Part shown: piece after piece, positions 9,269 to 17,272 of the stretch | Layout of the letters: every line of letters starts with the position of its first letter | Position numbering within the stretch: position 1 is the stretch's first letter | NCBI GenBank assembly: GCA_022695795.1 | Contig: MU404270.1 | Coordinates: 1-17,272 of the forward strand | Direction: 5' to 3' | Origin: Biscogniauxia marginata | Taxonomy: Eukaryota > Ascomycota > Sordariomycetes > Xylariales > Xylariaceae | DNA: 17,272 nt | Made by a program: the position numbers and the translations under genes | The notes under the pieces: model-generated | What the model saw: only the letters and a program-made list of their open reading frames with translations | Told to the model about the DNA's origin: nothing | Databases searched by the model: none

Positions 9269-9690
9269 TAACGTGTCTTATAAGCGAGTGGGCCACTTGA
9301 TTTCCTATATAAAATCGACTTTTTCAAAAATTCATAACTATACGCGTAAAAATCTCGGACCTTTTTTTTTTTAGTTATATAATTATTAAGTTTAATTAAA
9401 AATAAGATCGAAAAAATTGATTTTAAGAGATGCAAAAAGAAAACACGTAAAAAGTAAAATTAAAATAAAATATATAAACCTTTTTACGTATTTCTTTATA
9501 CGTTTTATTTTTTATTTTTTTATTTTACTTTTAATTAAACGTTATAATTATATAACTAAAAAAAAGATTTGAAATTTTTACGATTTTTACATATAAAGTT
9601 ATAAATTTTTAAAAAAAGTCAATTTTATATAAAAAATTAAATAGTTTACTTATTTATATAACCCACTTGTTTATAAGTGTTATAAATGTT
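9269..9690. mobile_element. Foldback (MITE-like) element with long inverted repeats, RIP-degraded
   Basis: The left arm, about 9306-9387 (containing AAAATCGACTTTTT and AAAATCTCGGACC), is mirrored by the reverse complement at about 9544-9631, with scattered mismatches mostly of transition type. The likeness continues outward: TTATAAGCGAGTGGG on the left matches the complement of CCCACTTGTTTATAA on the right, followed by TTAAC-like ends. The centre of about 150 bp is AT-rich and non-coding. A non-autonomous inverted-repeat transposon is the simplest reading. No target-site duplication is certain. Confidence 0.6.
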
Positions 9691-9810
9691 AATTATAAGG
9701 TGGCTAGTTTATATAACAAGATTAAAGCTTTAAATTTCATTTTTATAAGTGAAATTGTTAACTTTTTAAAGTTATTAACATAACAGTTTATAAAGTATCA
9801 TTATAATAAT
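9680..9810. repeat. Direct repeat, copy 1
   Basis: About 131 bp repeated at 10133-10264. Nearly all differences are C/T or G/A transitions. It contains an imperfect 9-bp-arm palindrome (9734-9755) in which one arm has a C-to-T change relative to copy 2. Confidence 0.8.
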
Positions 9811-10132
9811 TATTTTATTTTATAAATAAATATATAAAAGTCGTTTATTTAAACTAGTTTTAAAGCAAGTAATTATAAAAAAAGAAATATAACGTTGTGA
9901 AATCGAGATGATTTTAAAGTTATATTATATTAAGTAATAAGTTAATAAACGTTATTATAAAATACTAGTTTATTAAACCTTAATATATATTTATAAGGTG
10001 TGTTAAGTTTATAAAGCTAAACTAGATACCTTAAAAGATTTAATAATTCACTTATTATACTTGAGACCACTTTAATATATCTTTTAGCCTTTTATAATTC
10101 AAGGACGAATTATATAAAAAAGAGAATAATTA

Positions 10133-10264
10133 TTATAAAGGTTAATTACAAGGTAATTAGCTTATATAATAAGATTAAAGCCTTAGATTTCACTTTTATA
10201 AGTGAAATCGCTGACCTTTTAAAGTTATTAATATAATAACTTATAAGGCACCGTTATAATAATA
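10133..10264. repeat. Direct repeat, copy 2
   Basis: Partner of 9680-9810 at a spacing of about 453 bp. It is richer in C and G than copy 1 and so probably closer to the ancestral sequence. It contains a perfect 22-base palindrome (10187-10208) with 9-bp arms ATTTCACTT and AAGTGAAAT around TTAT. Confidence 0.8.
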
Positions 10265-10277
10265 AGACACGTTAATT

Positions 10278-10471
10278 TAATTAAAATTAAAATAAAATAT
10301 ATAAACCTTTTTATATATTTCTTTATATATTTAAGTTTTTTAAAAAAAATTTAATTTAATTTTTATTAAATTATAATTATATAATTAAAAAAAAAGTCCG
10401 AGATTTTTTTTAATTTTTACATATTAAATTATAAAAATTTTAAAAAGTTAATTTTATATAAATAACCGTTT
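10278..10471. mobile_element. Partial second copy of the foldback element (right half)
   Basis: The order matches 9455-9640: TAAAATTAAAATAAAATATA, then AACCTTTTTA, the ATTATATAATTAAAA arm, GTCCGAGATTTTT and finally AAAAGTTAATTTTATATA. It has kept GTCCGAG, which copy 1 has lost in this arm. The left arm is not visible next to it, so it is either truncated or too decayed to see. Confidence 0.6.
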
Positions 10472-10693
10472 TATTTACTCGTTTATATAATATATTATAT
10501 ATAGATATTTTATTATTATTACATTATATAGTTATATAATGTGAGTATTTACCTTATATTTCCTCCCCACTTTAAGGTTTAAGTTATAATTAAAAAGGTA
10601 CTTTTATATTTCATCTTCTTTCGAATTTGCTACAGCAGCGCTTCTTTCTTACACTACAAAAAACAAGACAGCCGAGCCCTCAAACACGACGAA

Positions 10694-11155
10694 ATGCCAC
10701 TACCATCACGCACTTTTCTCATCTCTCGCCGCCGCCTCCTCGCGACGAGCCCTTTATTCTCGCATCCCGCAGCACCACCGCCACTACGCCGCCGCTCCTC
10801 GACTTTCGAGCCCGGCCCCTCGCCCCCCCGCCTGTCTGTCAAGGAGCAGGCCGAGTTCGAGCGCCTGCAGCGCAACGCCAACACGCAGGAGGGCTTCAAC
10901 CCTTCCGCAACGTCGCCCGAGATTTCCTCCGCGAAGTTGGCCGCACACGCAGACGTGGAGCTGGCGGCGGCAACGACGGTATCGGGAGAAGAGGCTGGCG
11001 GCGTTACCGGCGCGCCGCTACGCAAGGGCGCGCCGCCCGAGTTCGAGGGCGACGTTAATCCGCGGACGGGCGAGGTTGGCGGCCCCAAGAACGAACCACT
11101 GCGCTGGGGCCCCGACGGAGATTACAGCTTCAACGGGCGCGTCACTGATTTCTGA
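10694..11155 (+). CDS. SDH8: Succinate dehydrogenase assembly factor 4, mitochondrial (SDHAF4/Sdh8, DUF1674)
   Basis: An intronless 153-residue protein. The last 39 residues carry the complete family signature: EFEGDVNPRTGEVGG (116-130), PKNEPLRWG (131-139), a tyrosine/serine step, and the ending NGRVTDF (147-153). In the known family this segment binds the flavinated Sdh1 catalytic subunit in the mitochondrial matrix and shields it until it joins Sdh2 in complex II. The N-terminus is rich in Arg, Ser and Leu without acids up to about residue 38 (SRRRLL at 11-16, LRRRSS at 31-36), as expected of a matrix import presequence. The middle (50-112) is low-complexity linker. It is longer than the yeast (138) and human (108) proteins, mainly through presequence and linker. 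The start is the first ATG of the frame. The gene is convergent with RXT3, and its promoter must lie largely in AT-rich block 3. Confidence 0.95.
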   Translation: MPLPSRTFLISRRRLLATSPLFSHPAAPPPLRRRSSTFEPGPSPPRLSVKEQAEFERLQRNANTQEGFNPSATSPEISSAKLAAHADVELAAATTVSGEEAGGVTGAPLRKGAPPEFEGDVNPRTGEVGGPKNEPLRWGPDGDYSFNGRVTDF

Positions 11156-12063
11156 GACCCCGGGACCAAGACAAAACAAGAAGAGTCCAGATCCGACAGC
11201 TCAAGCCGAAAATATATTCAGAACACTGGATTAGGCTATATCGCAATTTTAAGTCAGCACATTAGAAGCGTCTGTCTAGGATTAATTCAAGGGCGGGGGG
11301 GAGATAACTTACGCCATGTTTTAATGGCCACCATGACCCGGCCGACTAAGGCTAGAGGGAGGGCTTATTGTTATATCCACGGGGTCACCGCCGTGTCCTC
11401 GAGGAGTTCGAAGATGTTCGTTAGTCCTCCCGCTATAAGAAACACATTTAGCTGCCGCGTACGGAGTCGTCAGTCGGGCTTAGCTTTCTAAAAAGGCGGC
11501 AAAGCCGAGAAAGCCAAGGATTCCTTACGCAGTGCAAATAACCTCCTCAATATGGATGTCATTTCTGAGATGCCTAAGCATCTATATGTATGACTTTTAG
11601 TAGTCGCTGAGTACTTGTGAAATGATAGCATCAAATCGTAAAAACAGATTTACGTGGGGCGCTTTCCGAATTAAACAGGAGGATTCCGCCAAGTACCTGA
11701 AAGCAAATTGTGCTCATAGATGAAGTGTAGTTAACATTGTTCTAAGAGTAGGTATAGAGGAATCGTGACTGTCTAAGCTGCTTGACTTATATACATTTAT
11801 AATGCTGTACTGGTAACTATAAGTCAACTTCGCCACGTCAGGCAATGGTACCTGATAATATACTCTTGATCCAATAGCTATGCAAAAGGAGAACAAGGAG
11901 CAAAGTGACATTACGCAGAACTCCGTGCTATGCTAGACAGAAAAGACACGTCAGGTATCATAGAAGGATGAAAGGCAAAGCCAGAACAATGCAGCGCTAA
12001 CCTTCCATCTATACATCCTCGGCTACACCGGCATCTCCGTGAAAGATACCGGAACGTACCACC
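11156..12063. other. Convergent 3' intergenic region between SDHAF4 and RXT3
   Basis: About 900 bp of ordinary composition that receives both 3' ends. Frames here (for example 11714-11911, minus) lack motifs. No RNA gene or repeat was recognised. Confidence 0.55.
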
Positions 12064-15000
12064 CTACATAGATGGCCCTGCCTCGCATATTCCACGCTTG
12101 CTCAACTCTTCAGCAGCATTATCATCCATCTTCTCACTATTGCTCTCTGCCGAAATGCTCTTGCTGACTTCTTCGTCGGCATTCTCCTTCCCGCCTCCAT
12201 CTACTGGCTGGCTTGCGGCCGGAACGGCAGTAGACTTGCCTACGGGACGGTTCTCCTTATTACCGTCCCCGTTCCCTTCTCCTTCCGAACTTGACTTCCC
12301 ACTCTTTGCCTTGCCCTGGTCCTTAGCCGCTATCTTGCTCAGAACTCCCCTCTCCCCGATTTCCACCACCTGGCTACGATTCACCTCGCTCATAGCTTTC
12401 CTTATCCGCTCCCTACGCGCCTTACCTCGTAGCCTACTCTGTGGTGCGGCACCGTCCACCCAGCGGACGCTCTGGATCATGAAGCTGATACCATCGTGAA
12501 CCGACTTGCGCCCATTGTATGTTCCACCAAATTCGCGACTCTGTATGCCGTAACGGGTAGCGCTGCTGTACTTTTCGAGGGCCGGGAGGATCAAAAGCGT
12601 AACGTGGAGATCGCGATCTGCGGGTACATGAACCGGTCCGGATGTCGGAACTGAGGTAAGCACATCAAGAGCCTGTTCGGCCTGCGCAGAGCGCTGCCTC
12701 GCCTTAGACCCTGTGGGTTTGTGTAAATCAAGCAGGTCTGGGTCCACGTCATCCCCCCATTCCCCTCGAATCCAGCCTGCATGGATACACGCTGCCACGA
12801 CATCCGAATCATCTGTGTAAACATCTGTACCCCAAATGGCTCGACGAGCGGTTATCTCCTCCCGAGCAGACGGCGTGAGATGGACCCGTGGTACCTTGAC
12901 GGTCAATGTCGAATTTTCATTACCCTTGATCATATCTATCGGAAGAGGCCTCGGGGTAGACGAATAGCCGAATCTGGAATGAGATGACTCGAGCTTGGCA
13001 GGCTTTAGGGTGACTTGATACACCACATCTCCGAGGTGTTTTCGTGGCTTATCCGCAACACTATCTAGAACCGCCCGGGACTGGATTGTCTGTTTCGGTT
13101 TTGGGATGATGATTGGGCCCGAGGCTGGCGGTTTAACGGACAGATTTGCATTCGACCTGGGGGGTTGATGATGGTGAGTAAAACCGAAGTCTTTGCTAGT
13201 TGGGGAGGGTATCGGAGTGGAAGTTTTGAAGTTCTTCAGTGCACCGCTGCCCGTTGGGAGAGGTGAAGAAGTTCTCTCAGGCCCATGATGATGGTGGTGG
13301 TGGTGACTAATAATACTAAGATGAATATTCGGGAGTATTCCGAAGGGGCAAGATTGAGGGCGAGTACTTACTGATGATGATGGTGATGCGCATGGGTCTT
13401 GGCTCGTTTAGCACGGCCTAGCGGTGTAGCCCTGCCAGTGCTCTCATCGTCACCCTTGCCGTCATCATCTTTGGGCTTTCTTCGTTTTCTCTGGGTCGTT
13501 TTCGCGGGAGCATCAGCAGTTGGCTCTTGGCCCGGCGGCTCCATGTCGTCATGTCGAGCAAGGCTAGCATTAGTGAATGGGATCTGCACGCCGGAGGGCA
13601 CTGGGCTAGAGACGCCGATGCCACGAACGCCGCTTCCTATGCCGGAGAACATACGGCCAAATTCGCTCTTGATCCCAGGCTCGCCGGCAGGACCCTGCAA
13701 CAGCGGCTGCGCCCCCTGAACCGCCTGTGGTAATGGGGACACCCGCCCCTTGCGGTTGATTTCATGAACACCAAGCAATCCCCTCGGCTGTCCAACATGA
13801 GGCGGCCCGTCGTCTAGAGTGCGAGGACGGCCAAGTTCCAGGGCGATGGAACTTTGACCTCCGCTGTATGCAACCGAGGGGGGGGGAGGTCCTTCTTCCG
13901 CAGGCCGACCTCGATGGACAGTCACAGGAGGTTGTTGTTGATGGTGTTGTTGATGGTGTTGTTGTTGTTGTTGCTGCTGCTGCTGCTGCTGCTGGGGATG
14001 TGCTTGGACGAAACGATGCTTCTCAGGCGATTCAAATGGATGATTGGGCGGAGGCCCGGCCTGACTTGCAGGAACGGCATGATGAGACGGCCCGGTTGTC
14101 GGAAACCTCTCTGGCGCAGGTTGCGAATAGGCGGGATGTGCGCCATAGGGGGGTGCAGTTGTCACAGGGAACTCATTCGGCCGTTGCGCAGGATACGGGT
14201 GGCCGTAGACGTCCCTCGGTTGTGGCTGGTCGTAACCAGGCCTTTGCTGCCAAGCTGCTGGATCCCGGGGATCAGGCCTCCCGTACGGCGCCGGGTGCCG
14301 CGACGCAGCTTGAGGTCCAGGTCCGAACTCGGCTGGGTGTTGGCCAGGAGGCCGGTTTGGATCCGAAGTCGTCCTTTCTCTCCTCGCCCTTTCGCGCATT
14401 TCTATCTCCCGTTCCATCTCGCGCTCCCTCTCCCTCTCCCTCTCCCTCTCAAAACGTTCTCTCTCAGCCATGAACGGGCGTTGTTCCTCGAAATGCAGTC
14501 TCTCCCTTTCCCTTCGCTCTCTCTCCCGAAATTCGGCTTCTCTACTCATCTGCTCCCTTATCTCCCGATCAGACATGAAGCGCCGTTGATCTTCGAAGGG
14601 CACTGTTCGAGGCGGCGGCCGCTCAGGGTTGTACTCTATCGGAGCAGGTCGCCCTTCGTCTCGTCTCCCATATAAGGGAGAGTCACTAGGCGGTGGGCCT
14701 CTCCCCAAGTCCACCGATCTCGGTGCCATACCGTGATAAGATCTCGGCTGACTGTTGGGCCTTGGGGGTACGCTGGCTGCGGGCATGCGTCCTGACGGGT
14801 CCCTCCGGCTGTCGTCGGCCTGGGGCATTGGCGGGCCTCGTGAAGAGTACGCCTGGGGAGTACCATATCTCGATAGCTCCGGGGTGCCATACATGCCTTG
14901 CGGCGGAGAGCTAGCAGCGCTGCCCCTGTGATCCCGACCGTCAAATGGTCTGCCTTGCTCCGGAGTTTGCGGACGTCGACTATAGGGACTATATTCGTTT

Positions 15001-15659
15001 GCACTCTGCATTCTCGGCGACGCATGGACCGAACTAGCGTATGCAGGCCCGGAAACGGCAGAGGAGGTCATGGTAGGGGGGTAGGACGCCGCATGTCCCG
15101 GAGTCGGCTCGCGAGGGGTGGGCGGGGGCCCCCCGAGCATAGAGGATATCGACATACCCGTGCTCCCCGTCCGCGGTATCGAATTCAATGCAGGGAGCTC
15201 GCGACCCGAGGCGAAAGAGCTCGGGTGACCAAGATTGACGGGTGGAGCTCTCGGAGCTGGTACGCCGTAGGGACCAAGCTGGTGCGACGGAGGAGGTTGT
15301 TGGGGCGGTGAGGGTGGAGGCATGGTACGATGTATGGGAGCATTGCCTATGGACGAGGCGCTCTGGTGTCGCGAATGGGTCTGGGCCGGATGTGAGGTAG
15401 GCTCTGGCGCATAGGACGGTCTTGATTGAGGGGGATAGGAGAAAGGGTTCGCATCGGACGGCCGTCGCTGATGCTCATATACTGCTGCGGCGGCAGGACT
15501 TGTGGACACGGGATGTGCAGAATGCGCAGCGTGTGGCGGCGGATATGGCGATGACGATGCGGTCGAGCTCGTCGAAGCGGGCGGGAAAGACGATCGACCG
15601 TAAGGTGGTGAGCCGGCATTGCGAGCAAAGGGGAGCTGTGGTGGTTGTCTCGAATCCAT
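12064..15659 (-). CDS. RXT3: Rxt3-domain protein, Rpd3L histone deacetylase complex subunit, two exons
   Basis: Exons 15659-13372 and 13306-12064 (minus) join in frame into 1176 residues. The ATG at 15659 (GCCATGG context, MDSRQPPQLPF) is chosen over the TTG seven codons upstream. The C-terminal third holds the Rxt3 domain (about 840-1048): AVLDSVADKPRKHLG, then KVPRVHL, IWGTDVYTDDSD (920-931), IHAGW (937-941), DLHVTLLILP and HDGISFMIQSVRWVDG (1033-1048). A basic helix-like RLRGKARRERIRKAM (1054-1068) and an acidic, Ser-rich tail follow. The first 760 residues are mostly disordered: Pro/Ser-rich N-terminus, an Arg/Glu helix of about 65 residues (364-428), a Gln/His tract (556-576), a conserved segment SPLPQAVQGAQP...GIKSEFGRMF and a KRRK nuclear signal. 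By family it acts in the nucleus in Rpd3L repression. At roughly four times the yeast protein, the long N-terminus is typical of filamentous fungi. Confidence 0.93.
13307..13371 (-). other. RXT3 intron inside a poly-histidine tract
   Basis: On the minus strand the donor is GTAAGT (13371-13366). Two acceptors are possible, both in frame: TTATTAG ending at 13307 (65 bp intron) or CATCTTAG ending at 13316 (56 bp). The distal one gives an uninterrupted His run, and the proximal one adds Ile-Ile-Ser inside it. No strong CTAAC branch site is present. Joining is required because the Rxt3 domain and the N-terminal part lie in separate frames. Confidence 0.85.
13932..13992 (-). repeat. Coding CAG/CAA repeat (Gln/His tract) in RXT3
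   Basis: About 12 Gln codons (CAG, then CAA) are followed by alternating His and Gln, residues about 556-576. The mixture of CAG and CAA suggests an older, partly stabilised tract. Confidence 0.9.
14394..14460 (-). repeat. Coding CT-rich hexamer repeat (Arg-Glu tract) in RXT3
   Basis: Repeated CTCCCT units on the plus strand read on the minus strand as alternating Arg and Glu codons, part of the highly charged segment 364-428, which probably forms a long single helix. Confidence 0.85.
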
Positions 15660-16730
15660 GGCCCTCCAGCGAGTCAACAAAGATCAACAAAATGGCAAAT
15701 CACACGACGACAATCCAGCTGGCATCCAATAAATAGTATTGCTGTACGTATATCCGTTCTTTGTGTGTCTGCCTCCGAAAGCTAACACTGTCGCGATGAT
15801 CTGCGGCTAGATGATACTGGTCATGGGGATATGTTGAGAGAGACGAGGTGTTCTCCCGTGTGCTCTCTCATGTGCGCTTTTCTTTTCTCCCTTTTTTCCC
15901 TTTTTTCTTTTTTGTTGTTCGCACGAGGTTGGCAACGGGTATGAGCAGATAGAATGGGAGACATGCACGGGCTGTTCAATCGGGTCCCTGCTCGGTCTCG
16001 TCTGCCCCCGTTCGTCGGTATTCTGTTTGGACGTTTGGAGTTTCGGGTTCTGAATTCTCGCCAGGCGGGAGTGGGAAGGAAAAAAAAAACACAAGAACTC
16101 TAAAAAGGGAAATGGGCAGGAATGATTCAAAGCTTCAAGCCTGCTGCCCTGTTGGTCCTCTTTTTTCATTCGCTGACAACAAGGTTCGGTAGACAAGGTA
16201 GACTACCAAGACTCGTTAGATCCCCCTTGGCTAGACTAAACGACTAATCAGCTGGCCGAAGCTTGGCTGTACCGTTGTCGTGTCAGTTGGGGAAAAGCAC
16301 TGGGCCAGCGGCGAGAAGGGGGGGGGGGCTGATAGGGGGGGATGGACGGTGTGCTAGGACCAGGGGATCTAACAGGGGTTGCGGGAGCTTATGGTCCACT
16401 AACAGCGAGACATGCATACAAGTGCATCTACCTGCATATATCCTTGTCAGAACTAAGGCAAGTGTACTTTAGAGTTACCTACTACATACCCGACCTCCAG
16501 TATGTCAGGTATTGAAAAAAAGGAGCCCAAGATGAAGATATATATGTACCAGGTAGGTAGGAGGTAGTAGAGCTCACCAATGAACCTCCATTATTTGCAA
16601 GGGAGGCTGACAGATATATCGGCAAAGGGTGAGCTCCTTGCATGTTCAAATAGACATATTAGTAAGGTTGGACGCCACAGGGGTGACGGGATTAAATGGA
16701 TTAAATTAAAGTAGAGGGCTTCCGGCCATT
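15660..16730. other. Promoter and 5' leader region of RXT3
   Basis: About 1.07 kb upstream of RXT3 (transcribed to the left). It has pyrimidine and purine runs (15886-15913, 16079-16089), a poly-G run (16319-16328) and two very short minus-strand upstream frames (15807-15824 and 15684-15725). The minus-strand frame 15807-16196 has no domain, low-complexity composition and lies in the expected leader, so it is not called a gene. Tandem GTAG words near 16553-16570 add nothing. Confidence 0.55.
15684..15725 (-). promoter_or_regulatory. Upstream ORF in the probable RXT3 leader
   Basis: A 13-codon frame plus stop (MPAGLSSCDLPFC) ends 24 bases before the RXT3 start. A still shorter one (MTSII, 15807-15824) lies farther upstream. 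If the transcript starts beyond them, they could restrain translation. The transcription start is unknown. Confidence 0.35.
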
Positions 16731-17272
16731 AATACATATAATGTATATACCTTACTTAATAACGTCGCTTATAAGCTACTAAGCCATATAAGCAAGTAAG
16801 TTAGTTTTTATAACTATTTAAATTTTAATTATTAAAAATTATTTACGTAATATTAAAATTAATTAATAATTATTATTATTTAAATTATTATATTTAATTA
16901 ACTTTATATTTTAATAATTAAATAAAATAAATTTATAAGTAAAATTTTTAATAAAATTAATCATTTTAAATATTAATAACTTAATAAATAAAAATCGGAA
17001 AAATCCCAGACATTTTTTTAATTATATAATTAATTAATTAAATTAAATATAAAATAAAATAAAAATAAAATATACAACTTTTTTACGTATTTTTTTATAT
17101 ATTTAAATTTTTATTTTTTCGATTTTTATTTTAATTAAACTATATAAATATATAATTAAAAAAAGGTTCGAGATTTTTATACTTTATTTTTATGTGTTAA
17201 ATTATAAATTCTTTTTAAAAAGTCGATTTTATATAAAAAACTATTTTATTTATATGTTTATTTCATTTATTT
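16731..17272. repeat. AT-rich, RIP-like block 4 (window edge)
   Basis: Very AT-rich sequence starting with decayed words (TTATAAGCTACTAAGC) that resemble the left end of the block 3 foldback element. No coding frame is present. It runs out of the window. Confidence 0.75.
16989..17240. mobile_element. Third copy of the foldback element
   Basis: A left arm remnant (AATCGG, CCCAGACATTTTTTTAATTA, 16992-17032) and a right arm (17144-17235: ATATATAATTAAAAAAAGG, TCGAGATTTTTA and AAAAAGTCGATTTTATATA) match the arms of 9306-9631, and the centre keeps TTTTTTACGTATTT. This copy shows that the element is dispersed and not a local duplication. Confidence 0.6.

Larger units (their letters stand above)
9171..10620. 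repeat. AT-rich, RIP-like block 3 with repeated elements
   Basis: About 1.45 kb of very AT-rich sequence with no credible frame. Unlike blocks 1 and 2 it shows clear internal structure: a foldback element (9269-9690), a pair of direct repeats (9680-9810 and 10133-10264) and a second half-copy of the foldback element (10278-10471). Remaining C and G bases are often in CpG. The pattern fits duplicated non-coding elements mutated by RIP. It ends only about 75-100 bp before the SDHAF4 start codon. Confidence 0.8.

Noticed and set aside
10627..11088. Other frames over SDHAF4 on both strands (143 and 144 codons)
   Set aside because: They are GC-rich shadow frames. Only the 10694 frame has the conserved SDHAF4 ending.
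13854..14675. Long plus-strand frames opposite RXT3 (273 and 201 codons)
   Set aside because: They are antisense shadows of the RXT3 repeat-rich exon. The Leu/Val/Ala runs are the complement of the Gln tract.
15660..15680. Extended RXT3 start at 15680 (seven extra residues)
   Set aside because: It would begin at TTG. The ATG at 15659 has a strong context and the MDSRQPP start seen in related proteins.
15807..16196. 129-codon minus-strand frame upstream of RXT3
   Set aside because: It lies where the RXT3 promoter and leader are expected, has low-complexity Lys/Ser/Pro content from pyrimidine runs, and shows no recognisable domain.

Overview
The window looks like nuclear DNA of a filamentous ascomycete (Pezizomycotina). 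The reasons are short introns of 49-75 bp with GT...AG ends and, in several, a CTAAC-type branch site; a fungal hexose-transporter-type MFS protein; an ascomycete-type Rxt3 protein; and GC-balanced gene islands separated by extremely AT-rich, repeat-containing blocks of the kind left by repeat-induced point mutation (RIP). The class cannot be fixed from sequence alone. Sordariomycetes is a guess.

Layout: AT-rich block 1 (1-690); gene island 1 (about 690-5270) with one MFS hexose transporter gene (3060-4913, +, four exons); AT-rich block 2 (5270-5690); a gene-poor island 2 (5690-9170) with one two-exon gene for a secreted, probably GPI-anchored protein of unknown function (6960-7902, -); AT-rich block 3 (9170-10620) with a foldback element and direct repeats; gene island 3 (10620-16730) with a convergent pair, the intronless SDH assembly factor SDHAF4/Sdh8 (10694-11155, +) and a large two-exon RXT3 gene (12064-15659, -); AT-rich block 4 (16730-17272), which carries another copy of the block 3 element.

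The four genes do not form an evident pathway or cluster: sugar uptake, a cell-surface protein, mitochondrial complex II assembly and an Rpd3L histone deacetylase subunit. No RNA gene, CRISPR array or intact transposase was found. The most unusual features are the RIP-like foldback repeat family in blocks 3 and 4, direct repeats that differ almost only by transitions, a 13-histidine tract split by the RXT3 intron next to a tandem acceptor, and the lone surface-protein gene in an island bounded by AT-rich blocks. I did not find a clearly new multi-gene system.
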